From: Ohtaekwangia koreensis
Lineage (GTDB): Bacteria; Bacteroidota; Bacteroidia; Cytophagales; Cyclobacteriaceae
Assembly (NCBI RefSeq): GCF_900167975.1
Contig: NZ_FUZU01000004.1
Location: 124,001 to 188,000, forward strand
Direction: 5' to 3'
DNA length: 64,000 nt
In this document: positions 48,137 through 55,833 of the stretch, one piece after another
How the letters are laid out: every line of letters begins with the position of its first letter
Position numbering within the stretch: position 1 is the first letter of the stretch
Notes under the pieces: model-generated
Seen by the model: only the letters and a program-made list of their open reading frames with translations
What the model was told of the DNA's origin: nothing
Databases searched by the model: none
Program-made: the position numbers and the translations under genes

Positions 48137-49093
48137 ATGACCAAATTCACCTTTACAGAAAAAAAAGATACACGCTCAGGTTTTGGCGTGGGCTTGCATG
48201 AGCTTGGCAAAAGCAACTCGAATGTAGTAGCACTTTGTGCTGACCTTACGGGATCCTTAAAGATGGATGCTTTCAAGAAAGATTTTCCGGAACGTTTCTA
48301 TCAGATCGGAATTGCTGAAGCAAACATGATGGGTCTTGCTGCAGGTATGACCATCGGTGGTAAAATTCCATTCACCGGTACCTTTGCTAATTTTTCTACA
48401 GGTCGTGTATACGATCAGATCAGACAATCCATAGCATACTCAAACAAGAATGTAAAGATCTGTGCTTCACATGCTGGCTTAACGCTCGGTGAAGATGGCG
48501 CTACGCACCAGATCCTTGAAGATATAGGGATGATGAAAATGCTTCCGGGCATGACGGTAATTGTTCCTTGTGACTATAACCAAACGAAAGCTGCTACGAT
48601 TGCTTTGGGTTCTCACATAGGCCCTGCATACCTGCGCTTTGGTCGTCCGAACTGGCCTATCTTTATGGCTGCTGACAGACCTTTTACCATTGGTAAAGCT
48701 GATAAACTTATTGAAGGTAAAGATGTAACGATCTTTGCGTGTGGCCATATGGTTTGGCAGGTTGTTGAAGCCGAAGCTACACTTGCTGAAAAAGGAATCA
48801 GTGCTGAGGTAATCAATATCCATACAATCAAGCCACTTGATGTTGAAGCGATTCTGACATCGGTAGCAAAAACAGGATGTGCTGTTACATGTGAAGAGCA
48901 CCAGATCAACGGAGGTTTGGGAGACAGTGTAGCACAAGTACTCGCACGTTTCAACCCATCTCCTATTGAAATGGTAGCCGTGAATGATTCATTCGGTGAA
49001 AGCGGAACGCCAACACAACTCTTGAAAAAATACGGACTCGGTCCTGAAAATATAGTTGCCGCTGTTGACAAGGTGTTAAAGCGAAAAAAATAA
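48137..49093 (+). CDS. Transketolase C-terminal (pyrimidine-binding) half
   Basis: A 318-residue protein homologous to the Pyr and C-terminal domains of transketolase. Present are the catalytic glutamate region [14 protein letters not shown], the [16 protein letters not shown] loop and the [16 protein letters not shown] motif. It must associate with the N-terminal half encoded at 29214 to make a working enzyme. Both are on the plus strand but about 18 kb apart. A terminator follows, so it is transcribed alone. Confidence 0.95.
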   Translation: MTKFTFTEKKDTRSGFGVGLHELGKSNSNVVALCADLTGSLKMDAFKKDFPERFYQIGIAEANMMGLAAGMTIGGKIPFTGTFANFSTGRVYDQIRQSIAYSNKNVKICASHAGLTLGEDGATHQILEDIGMMKMLPGMTVIVPCDYNQTKAATIALGSHIGPAYLRFGRPNWPIFMAADRPFTIGKADKLIEGKDVTIFACGHMVWQVVEAEATLAEKGISAEVINIHTIKPLDVEAILTSVAKTGCAVTCEEHQINGGLGDSVAQVLARFNPSPIEMVAVNDSFGESGTPTQLLKKYGLGPENIVAAVDKVLKRKK

Positions 49094-49111
49094 GAACATA
49101 TTTACAAGAAG

Positions 49112-49140
49112 ATACCCCGCTAAAACGGGGTATTTTTTTT
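49112..49140 (+). terminator. Terminator of transketolase C-half
   Basis: An 8-bp stem (ATACCCCG / CGGGGTAT) with a 6-base loop is followed by at least seven T residues. Confidence 0.92.
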
Positions 49141-49190
49141 CGTAGCAGCTTTCACGTACTTGTTATACTTTATATAAAACAGCTACGGTT

Positions 49191-49574
49191 ATGGAAATGC
49201 TTGACAACGCGATCACCTGGTTTGAAATACCTGTACTTGATTTCGAACGCGCTAAAAAATTCTACTCTGCAATTTACGATTATGAAATGCCTGAAGCGAT
49301 GGTAGGCACCACTCGTATGGGCTTTCTATTATACGAACAAAAAGACCAACGTGTAGGCGGTGCGATATGTTTTGGTGAAGGGTATATTCCTACCCAGCAG
49401 GGAGCACGTGTATACCTGAATGGTGGCTCTGATTTAAGCCTTGTCTTAAATCGTATTGCTGCTGCCGGAGGAAAAGTAATTCTTCCCAAAACATTGATCG
49501 GCGAGCAGCATGGCTACTTTGCTCTTTTCAATGATACGGAAGGCAACATGCTCGCCCTGCATTCCAGGAAATAA
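49191..49574 (+). CDS. VOC (glyoxalase/bleomycin-resistance) family protein
   Basis: A 127-residue protein of two beta-alpha-beta-beta-beta modules. WFEIPVLDFERAKKFYSAI at the N-terminus and the late GYFALFNDTEGNMLALHS are typical VOC segments. Members bind divalent metals and catalyse diverse reactions or bind drugs. Here the metal-site His of the first module seems to be absent (F/E in its place), so function is uncertain. It precedes the arsR-arsN2 pair but no direct link is evident. Confidence 0.85.
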   Translation: MEMLDNAITWFEIPVLDFERAKKFYSAIYDYEMPEAMVGTTRMGFLLYEQKDQRVGGAICFGEGYIPTQQGARVYLNGGSDLSLVLNRIAAAGGKVILPKTLIGEQHGYFALFNDTEGNMLALHSRK

Positions 49575-49633
49575 AATATAGGTATACTGGCATGACTTCA
49601 TAAAAATCATGGTCAGCTATATGGAATCAGAAT

Positions 49634-49648
49634 ATATTATCGTAATAT
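49634..49648. promoter_or_regulatory. Candidate ArsR operator (inverted repeat)
   Basis: ATATTA-TCG-TAATAT is a perfect 6-bp inverted repeat ending 7 bases before the arsR ATG. A dimeric ArsR regulator commonly binds such a site over its own promoter. It is A+T-rich, so chance is possible. Confidence 0.4.
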
Positions 49649-49655
49649 CACGCTC

Positions 49656-50015
49656 ATGGGAGCCTCTAAGATCGATAATTTTACGCCTGCCCAGATTCAC
49701 CTGGCAGTATATGCAAAAGCACTGGGACATCCGGCCCGCGTTGCTATTGTTCAGTTTCTCGCGCAACGTAAAGCTTGTCTCTGCGGAGATATAGTCAACG
49801 CGTTGCCACTCTCGCAGAGTACTATATCTCAGCATTTAAAAGAGTTAAAAAATGCAGGGCTGATCCGTGGAAATATAGATGGCCCCAGTGTTTCATATTG
49901 CATTGACGAAAAAATTTGGAACAGAGCGAAGCGGGCGCTTGGTAATCTTTTCGAAAATTGCGATCCTGCCAATGAATTGAATAGATTTCCTGAACCCAAA
50001 AGTATAACCGTATGA
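49656..50015 (+). CDS. arsR: ArsR-family metalloregulator
   Basis: A 119-residue winged-helix repressor. The recognition helix segment [21 protein letters not shown] is typical, and the metal-site motif KACLCGDI has Cys41 and Cys43, as in the As(III)-sensing CxC type. It overlaps arsN2 by 4 bases (ATGA), so the two are co-translated. It likely represses this operon until arsenite binds. The operator candidate lies directly upstream. Confidence 0.9.
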   Translation: MGASKIDNFTPAQIHLAVYAKALGHPARVAIVQFLAQRKACLCGDIVNALPLSQSTISQHLKELKNAGLIRGNIDGPSVSYCIDEKIWNRAKRALGNLFENCDPANELNRFPEPKSITV

Positions 50016-50455
50016 CTTTAACGTATAGAACTATACAAGATATAGAGAGCTTTGAAATATTTCGCTCATTGTTGAAAGCATCCGGATTACCAGCCGATGA
50101 TCTTAACTTCGAGCGTGACTTACTCGTAGGATATTACGAAGGTGATCAACTTGTAGGCACCGGTGCACTTGAAGTATATGGCGACTATGCTCTGCTGCGT
50201 TCGCTGTCTGTGAAGCTTGGTATTCGCGGTCAATCTGTAGGCACTACCATTACTGACTACTTGCTTGATGAAGCGCGTAAAAGAAATCTGAAAGGCATCT
50301 ACCTCCTCACCGAAAAAGCAAGAGGCTTCTTTTTGAAAAAGGGATTTCAGGACACAACACGCGCACTTGTGCCTAAAGAACTTGAAGCATCCTCTGAATT
50401 CTCACACGTCTGCCCTGTATCAGCAGTCGTTATGCACCTTGAACTCAAAGCGTAA
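50012..50455 (+). CDS. arsN2: ArsN2-like GNAT N-acetyltransferase
   Basis: A 147-residue acetyltransferase. The acetyl-CoA loop region [18 protein letters not shown] and the C-terminal hallmark [12 protein letters not shown] match the ArsN2 family, which is found next to ars genes. The related enzyme ArsN1 acetylates and inactivates the arsenic antibiotic arsinothricin; whether ArsN2 does so is not established. Its co-translation with arsR supports an arsenic role. No arsenite pump (arsB/acr3) or reductase is beside it. Confidence 0.85.
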   Translation: MTLTYRTIQDIESFEIFRSLLKASGLPADDLNFERDLLVGYYEGDQLVGTGALEVYGDYALLRSLSVKLGIRGQSVGTTITDYLLDEARKRNLKGIYLLTEKARGFFLKKGFQDTTRALVPKELEASSEFSHVCPVSAVVMHLELKA

Positions 50456-50472
50456 GGCTTAACAAAAGGAAA

Positions 50473-50521
50473 CTCGAAGTGTGAAGCTGTAGAAGTAAAA
50501 AATTTTGCTTTACACTTCGAG
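50473..50521 (+). terminator. Terminator of arsR-arsN2
   Basis: A 15-bp stem with one G-U pair (CTCGAAGTGTGAAGC / GCTTTACACTTCGAG) has a 19-base loop and ends in TTTATA. Confidence 0.75.
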
Positions 50522-50657
50522 CTTTATATACTCCTACATTCATATTACGCCACTTTCGCTTTCTCCTCTAAGTTTATTGTTATATGGATTTGAGAACGAC
50601 CATCCGTTAGGAGAATAAAAAACACACATCATAAATCATAAATCGTAAATGATAAAG

Positions 50658-50665
50658 TACATTTG
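50658..50665 (+). promoter_or_regulatory. Promoter -7 element of the serB-serA fusion gene (TACATTTG)
   Basis: TACATTTG fits the TAnnTTTG consensus. The predicted start is near 50672, giving a leader of about 15 bases. Upstream is a run of near-repeats (CATAAATCATAAATCGTAAA) in place of a clear -33 element. Confidence 0.5.
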
Positions 50666-50686
50666 CGCTTCATTTTTTCCAACCTT

Positions 50687-52579
50687 ATGAAGTTGAATAA
50701 ATATTTTGTTATCGATTTCGACAGCACCTTTACAAAAGTAGAAGCATTCGATGTTCTGGCTGACATCTCTTTACAGGATCACCCTGAAAGAGAAGACCGC
50801 AAAAAGCAAATTATACAAATCACCAATCAGGGAATGGATGGCTCCATCTCGTTTCGTGAGTCGTTGGAAAAAAGATTGAACCTCCTCGCTCCCAGTCAAC
50901 ATCACTTGCCTGCACTTATTACCAAGTTGAAAGGAAGTGTTTCTGAATCATTCAAGCGTAACAAAGAATTCTTCCAACAGTATTCTGATAACATTTATAT
51001 TATATCAAACGGCTTCAAAGAATTTATTGAGCCGATCGTTACGGAGTTTGGTATCAAACCTGAAAATATACTTGCTAACGAATTCAAGTTCGATAAAGAT
51101 GGCAAAGTGATCGGCTTCGATGTTGAAAATCCGCTATCCGCCAATGGCGGTAAAGTAGAACAGTTGAAGAAGCTTAATCTTCCCGGTGATATTTATGTTA
51201 TTGGTGATGGATATACCGACTATGAAATCAAACATGCGGGCCTTGCCAATAAATTCTTTGCGTTCACTGAAAACGTTGAGCGTGAAAATGTAAAAAGCAA
51301 AGCAGATCACATCACGCCTAGTCTCGATGAATTTTTATACCTCAACAAACTGAATACTGCTATCTCTTATCCGAAAAACAGGATCAATGTATTGTTGCTT
51401 GAAAACGTTCACCCGATCGCGGTTGAGCTTTTGAAAGCTGAGGGTTTCAATGTTGAGACTTACCACGCAGCGATGACGGAAGAGGAACTGATCCAGAAAA
51501 TCAAAAACGTTTCTGTATTGGGCATCCGTTCCAAAACACAAGTGACAGCACGCGTACTTGAGCATGCGAATCGTTTGATGGTGATCGGAGCATTCTGCAT
51601 CGGTACTAATCAAATCGATTTGAAAGAAGCCACCAAAAAAGGCATCGCTGTTTTCAACGCACCGTTTAGCAATACCCGTTCCGTTGTAGAGCTGGCCGTA
51701 GCGGAGATGATCATCCTGATGCGTAACATCTCGGATAAGTCTACCAAAATGCATAAGGGCGTTTGGGACAAGTCTGCGAAAGGAAGCTTTGAAGTACGTG
51801 GAAAAAAACTGGGTCTTATCGGCTATGGAAATATAGGCACACAACTTTCAGTGATTGCAGAATCACTGGGGATGAAAGTATTTTACTACGACACAGAAGA
51901 AAGACTTTCATTGGGTAATGCAGTTAAATGCAAAACGATGAATGAAGTGTTGGAGCAAGCCGATGTTATCTCCATGCACGTAGACGGACGGAAGTCAAAC
52001 GCGAATCTTATCGGTACAAAAGAATTCAGCGTCATGAAGCAAGGCGTGATCTTCATCAACCTGAGTCGTGGCCACGTAGTAGATATACAGGCGTTGCGCG
52101 AAAATATACTCAGCGGTAAAGTTGCAGGCTGCGCGATTGATGTATTCCCTTACGAGCCGGTAAGCAACGATGAAGAATTTATGAGTGAGTTGAGAGGATT
52201 GCCAAATACAATCTTAACACCACATATAGGAGGAAGTACACTTGAAGCGCAAGAGAACATTGGAAACTTTGTTCCAAGTAAGATGATGGACTATATAAAC
52301 ACAGGCAGTACGTCCAATAGTGTAAACTTTCCGAACCTCACATTGCCAATCCTGAAAGACGCACATCGTTTGATCCATATTCACAACAACGTACCCGGTA
52401 TACTTGCCAAGATCAATCAACTGTTGGCTGATCACGGTATCAACATTGTAGGGCAATACTTGAAAACAAATGAGTTGGTAGGTTATGTGATTACCGATAT
52501 CAACAAGCATTATGATAAAGAAGTGATTGCCAAGCTTCGCGCTATTGAGAATACGATCAAATTCAGAGTACTCTATTGA
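50687..52579 (+). CDS. Fused phosphoserine phosphatase / D-3-phosphoglycerate dehydrogenase (SerB-SerA)
   Basis: A 630-residue two-enzyme protein. The N-terminal HAD domain (about 1-225) has the nucleophile motif D10-F-D12-S-T-F-T, the second motif ISNGF and the metal motif IGDGYTD, all typical of phosphoserine phosphatase. The C-terminal part (about 232-630) is a 3-phosphoglycerate dehydrogenase with NAD loop GYGNIG (379-384), INLSRGHVVD, TPHIGGST and a final ACT domain that usually senses serine. It covers the first and last steps of serine synthesis. The ATG at 50687 is chosen over a TTG eight codons earlier. serC lies about 500 bases downstream. Confidence 0.93.
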   Translation: MKLNKYFVIDFDSTFTKVEAFDVLADISLQDHPEREDRKKQIIQITNQGMDGSISFRESLEKRLNLLAPSQHHLPALITKLKGSVSESFKRNKEFFQQYSDNIYIISNGFKEFIEPIVTEFGIKPENILANEFKFDKDGKVIGFDVENPLSANGGKVEQLKKLNLPGDIYVIGDGYTDYEIKHAGLANKFFAFTENVERENVKSKADHITPSLDEFLYLNKLNTAISYPKNRINVLLLENVHPIAVELLKAEGFNVETYHAAMTEEELIQKIKNVSVLGIRSKTQVTARVLEHANRLMVIGAFCIGTNQIDLKEATKKGIAVFNAPFSNTRSVVELAVAEMIILMRNISDKSTKMHKGVWDKSAKGSFEVRGKKLGLIGYGNIGTQLSVIAESLGMKVFYYDTEERLSLGNAVKCKTMNEVLEQADVISMHVDGRKSNANLIGTKEFSVMKQGVIFINLSRGHVVDIQALRENILSGKVAGCAIDVFPYEPVSNDEEFMSELRGLPNTILTPHIGGSTLEAQENIGNFVPSKMMDYINTGSTSNSVNFPNLTLPILKDAHRLIHIHNNVPGILAKINQLLADHGINIVGQYLKTNELVGYVITDINKHYDKEVIAKLRAIENTIKFRVLY

Positions 52580-52593
52580 TCTATATATAGATC
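52578..52593. repeat. 16-base perfect palindrome over the serB-serA stop codon
   Basis: GATCTATATATAGATC starts within the TGA stop codon of the fusion gene. It can form a cruciform or hairpin and is the longest of the TATA-rich palindromes in the window. Confidence 0.5.
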
Positions 52594-52605
52594 GGTATAT
52601 AAATG

Positions 52606-52641
52606 CAAGAGCCTGTATGAATCATACAGGCTCTTGTTATT
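52606..52641 (+). terminator. Terminator of the serB-serA gene
   Basis: A perfect 14-bp stem (CAAGAGCCTGTATG / CATACAGGCTCTTG) with a 3-base loop is followed by TTATTTT. Confidence 0.9.
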
Positions 52642-53083
52642 TTCAGGCTGTCACTTTGAAAAGTTTCGCAGTTACATTTAAGGAAGGGCAATAAAAAAAC
52701 CCGAGGATTTGGTGAGGTGTTTCTGAACCCCATAAAAGACAAGTTTTGAGCTGCCGCCAATCGCAATCTTCTTCTGTTAACCTGCTTTTTGGGCGAGGTC
52801 CCGATAAATATCGGGATGAGGCCTGATTTTGATCGAAAGCTTCACTCGGTATTGTTTATAATTGTTAGGTTCAGCAAACGTGTCCCAAATCCAAGGGAGT
52901 GCGAACTTATACAAAACACTCTTTTTTGCAAAGATTGACTTCCTGATATTTTTTCCCTAAAGCCGCCAGGCATTGCTGAATAAGGGTTACCCTACACTAT
53001 CAATCTTTAATTTGTTGTAAAAAAAGCGTTTCATTTTTAGGGAACTTTTAATTTTTACAAGACATGGATACAAGCATATACAC
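52642..53083. other. Intergenic region between serB-serA and serC
   Basis: The roughly 440 bases left after the terminator contain the 18-base palindrome at 52799 and no credible frame. The remainder is A+T-rich, ending in the serC promoter. Confidence 0.5.
52799..52816. repeat. Palindromic repeat-like element TCCCGATA-AA-TATCGGGA
   Basis: TCCCGATAAATATCGGGA is an 8-bp inverted repeat around two A's. Similar palindromes recur between genes in many Bacteroidota genomes, so this is probably a copy of a dispersed repeat. Confidence 0.5.
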
Positions 53084-53091
53084 TATTTTTG
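53084..53091 (+). promoter_or_regulatory. Promoter -7 element of serC (TATTTTTG)
   Basis: TATTTTTG fits TAnnTTTG. The expected start, about 7 bases on, is near 53098, only 3 bases before the serC ATG, so the mRNA would be nearly leaderless. Confidence 0.5.
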
Positions 53092-53100
53092 CGCCCGACT

Positions 53101-54174
53101 ATGAATCCAAAAATCAACTTTACGCCTGGCCCTTCTCAGCTTTACTTTACTGTTGAAGATCATGTACGCACTGCTTTCCGCGATGGTATACCCTCCATCT
53201 CACATCGCAGCAAACAATATGAATCTATCTACAAAAAAGCTGTCGATGGTTTACGCGCATTGCTCGGGCTTCCTGCGAATTACCACGTGCTGTTTACAGG
53301 TTCTGCAAATGAAATCTGGGAGCGCGTCATTCAAAACCTGGTGGAAGAAAAATCATTGCACTATGTAAACGGTTCATTCTCCAAACGCTTTTTCGAAATC
53401 GCGCAACTATTAAATAAAAAGCCCGAGAAGATTGAAGCCTCGATGGGACAAGGTTTTAATATTTCAGATATAGTCCATCCAGGAATCGAACTCGTTGGTA
53501 TTACACACAACGAAACAAGTTCAGGGGTTTCTGTGCCGCTTGAATTCATATATAGCCTGCGCGAGCAATATCCGGATGCATTGCTCGCGGTAGATGCTGT
53601 ATCATCTCTGCCCTACCCCGACTTCGACTATAGCAAGATTGATTCTGCTTTCTTCTCTGTGCAAAAAGGATTTGGCTTGCCTGCAGGGCTCGGTGTCTGG
53701 CTCGTGAATGATAAATGTATCGCGAAAGCAGAACAGTTGCTGTCCAAAGGCATTTCCATTGGTTCCTATCACAGCATACCTTCACTCTATACACACGCCG
53801 TAAAAAATCAGAATCCTGAAACACCAAACGTATTGGGAATTTACCTGCTGGCACAAGTTGTAGAAGATATGGTACGAAGAGGTATAACGGCCATCCGCAA
53901 AGAGACCGAGTATAAAGCGGCTCTTTTATACCAGGCACTTGAAAGTCATGGCACATTAAAACCTTTTGTTCAGGATAAAGCTTTTCAATCTAAAACGGTT
54001 ATCGTTGCTGATTGTGGAGACCATACCGAAAACATCACGAAGCTTTTGCAATCGAAAGGTATGCAACCTGGCGATGGCTACGGTTCATTCAAGAAATCAC
54101 AACTTCGTTTTGCAAACTTCCCTACGCATTCCAAAGAACAATATGAACTACTGGTAGATACGCTGGCAGGTTAG
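53101..54174 (+). CDS. serC: Phosphoserine aminotransferase
   Basis: A 357-residue PLP enzyme of the class V aminotransferase fold. INFTPGPSQLYF at the start, THNETSSGVSVP, AVDAVSSLP and the PLP-lysine segment SVQKGFGLP (K189) are visible. It transfers amino from glutamate to 3-phosphohydroxypyruvate, the middle step between the two halves of the SerB-SerA fusion. The ATG at 53101 is chosen; a TTG four codons earlier overlaps the promoter. Confidence 0.93.
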   Translation: MNPKINFTPGPSQLYFTVEDHVRTAFRDGIPSISHRSKQYESIYKKAVDGLRALLGLPANYHVLFTGSANEIWERVIQNLVEEKSLHYVNGSFSKRFFEIAQLLNKKPEKIEASMGQGFNISDIVHPGIELVGITHNETSSGVSVPLEFIYSLREQYPDALLAVDAVSSLPYPDFDYSKIDSAFFSVQKGFGLPAGLGVWLVNDKCIAKAEQLLSKGISIGSYHSIPSLYTHAVKNQNPETPNVLGIYLLAQVVEDMVRRGITAIRKETEYKAALLYQALESHGTLKPFVQDKAFQSKTVIVADCGDHTENITKLLQSKGMQPGDGYGSFKKSQLRFANFPTHSKEQYELLVDTLAG

Positions 54175-54261
54175 TACGGAACGCAGGAAAAAAAATCTTT
54201 TCCCCACGTTAAACCAATGCCACGATCTTTTGTCTAAATTCCGATATCCACCACGTTCTCC

Positions 54262-54798
54262 TTGGAAGATAAAGAGCTTTTAGAAAAACTACGGAACGCA
54301 GAAACGCGGAACTATGGCTTTAACCTGTTGGTGCGTGTATACCAACAACGGGTTTATGGGCATATCCGTAAAATGGTTATTGACCATGATGACGCCAACG
54401 ATGTTACGCAGGAGGTCTTTATCAAAATACATAAGAACATCGAAAATTTCCGGGAGGATTCTCAGCTCTATACCTGGATCTATCGCATCGCCACCAATGA
54501 GTGTCTGAGTTTTCTTCAACGCAAGAAGAGAAGATTCTTTTTACCCATTGCCGATGTCGCCAAAGAGCTTAGTGCCAAGCTTGACAGTGCACCACATCTA
54601 TCAGGCGATGAGATTCAAATGAAGCTGCAAAAGGCTTTGCTCAAACTTCCGGACAAGCAACGTATGGTGTTTAACATGAAGTATTTTGATGACATGACCT
54701 ATGAGCAGATATCAGCGATTACCGACACCAGTGTTGGCGCGCTGAAAGCAAGCTACCATCATGCTGTAAAGAAAATTGAAGATTTCCTGACTGTATGA
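54262..54798 (+). CDS. ECF-type RNA polymerase sigma factor (TTG start)
   Basis: A 178-residue sigma-70-family factor. Region 2 has YGFNLLVRVYQQRVYGHIRKMV and DANDVTQEVFIKIHKNI; region 4 has LPDKQRMVFNMKYFDDMTYEQISAITDTSVGALKASYHHAVKK. No ATG lies between an upstream in-frame stop and the conserved region, so TTG at 54262 is the likely start. It is followed by a membrane protein with an acidic tail, which may be its anti-sigma factor. Confidence 0.95.
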   Translation: MEDKELLEKLRNAETRNYGFNLLVRVYQQRVYGHIRKMVIDHDDANDVTQEVFIKIHKNIENFREDSQLYTWIYRIATNECLSFLQRKKRRFFLPIADVAKELSAKLDSAPHLSGDEIQMKLQKALLKLPDKQRMVFNMKYFDDMTYEQISAITDTSVGALKASYHHAVKKIEDFLTV

Positions 54799-54835
54799 TT
54801 AAACTTTTTATAACATTTTAAGTCGAAGATATAGT

Positions 54836-55255
54836 ATGAAGCTCGAAGACTTGCCAAAGAAAGAAATATTCAGTGTACCCGAAGGCTATTTTGAAAAGCT
54901 GCCGGGTATCATTCAGGCACGCGTAGCTGAACAGCAACGACAACCGGAGTCGCGCCCGGTGTTGAAATATACCTTTCAATACGCGCTGCCGGTAGTGGCG
55001 TTGATCATGGTCGGTATATTCTGGTTCAACAACCGTGCAGGTCAGGCCACCACGGAATCTATGCTTGCCGAAATTCAGACTGAAGATCTGATTGCATATC
55101 TGGATGATACCGAAATGTCGACCGATGAACTTCTGGATCACGCATCACTGGATGCTTCAGATGTTGATGAAATTGAAAACGAAGTATATGGTTTCGATCT
55201 GGATGACGAAACACTCGATATAATTACCGATGAAATTGATCTAAATAATTTGTGA
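54836..55255 (+). CDS. Membrane protein with acidic tail, candidate anti-sigma factor
   Basis: A 139-residue protein. The N-terminal cytosolic part has PEGYFEKLPGIIQARV, a motif seen in Bacteroidota anti-sigma-like proteins. One helix (about 47-64) follows. The periplasmic tail (68-139) has 24 acidic residues and no Lys or Arg. It starts 37 bases after the sigma gene and its stop overlaps the start of the Spy-like gene (TGATG). A role as anti-sigma is inferred from layout. Confidence 0.7.
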   Translation: MKLEDLPKKEIFSVPEGYFEKLPGIIQARVAEQQRQPESRPVLKYTFQYALPVVALIMVGIFWFNNRAGQATTESMLAEIQTEDLIAYLDDTEMSTDELLDHASLDASDVDEIENEVYGFDLDDETLDIITDEIDLNNL

Positions 55256-55770
55256 TGAAGATACTAACCAACATCGTTGTTATGCTGCTGCTCTCTGCCT
55301 CGTTGTATGCGCAGGACGAAGACTTGCAGCAAGAGCAAGATCCGAAGATAAAGCAAAAGATACAGGCTGCACGTGTAGCCTATATTACCGATCAGCTTGC
55401 ACTTACACCGGAGGAAGCCGAGAAGTTTTGGCCGGTATACCGTGAGTTTGCTCAGAAGCGTTTGCAACTATTGAAACAATACAGGGAAGCAAAACGCAAT
55501 CCTGATCCGAATAAAACAGTCGAGCAAAATGATAAAGATCTTGTTGATCTCAACCTGCAACTAAAGCAACAGGAAGTTGATCTTGAAAAAGATTATTCCG
55601 GTAAATTGCTGAAAGTTATTTCCGCGCAAAAACTACGGACGTTGCCGGAAGCGGAACGAAAATTCAGGCAGATGATTCTGGACCAGATCCAACGCAGGCA
55701 AGGACAACGCGAAAGACTGGATCAGATGCGCGACCGGAAACAGCAAAAGCTTCAGCAACGAAATAATTAA
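55255..55770 (+). CDS. Spy/CpxP-like periplasmic protein
   Basis: A 171-residue exported protein (signal peptide 1-20) that is helical and rich in Gln, Lys, Arg and Leu. LALTPEEAEKFWPVYREF resembles the LTxxQ-type motif of Spy/CpxP periplasmic chaperones. The C-terminus is strongly basic. The ATG at 55255 overlaps the previous stop by one base, giving translational coupling; a GTG one codon earlier is possible. With the sigma and acidic-tail genes it looks like an envelope-stress unit. Confidence 0.75.
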   Translation: MKILTNIVVMLLLSASLYAQDEDLQQEQDPKIKQKIQAARVAYITDQLALTPEEAEKFWPVYREFAQKRLQLLKQYREAKRNPDPNKTVEQNDKDLVDLNLQLKQQEVDLEKDYSGKLLKVISAQKLRTLPEAERKFRQMILDQIQRRQGQRERLDQMRDRKQQKLQQRNN

Positions 55771-55833
55771 AATCAAGGTAAAGCAAGCCGCCAATCCTCT
55801 ACCCGTTGCTATAGCAACGTGATTGGCATCACG

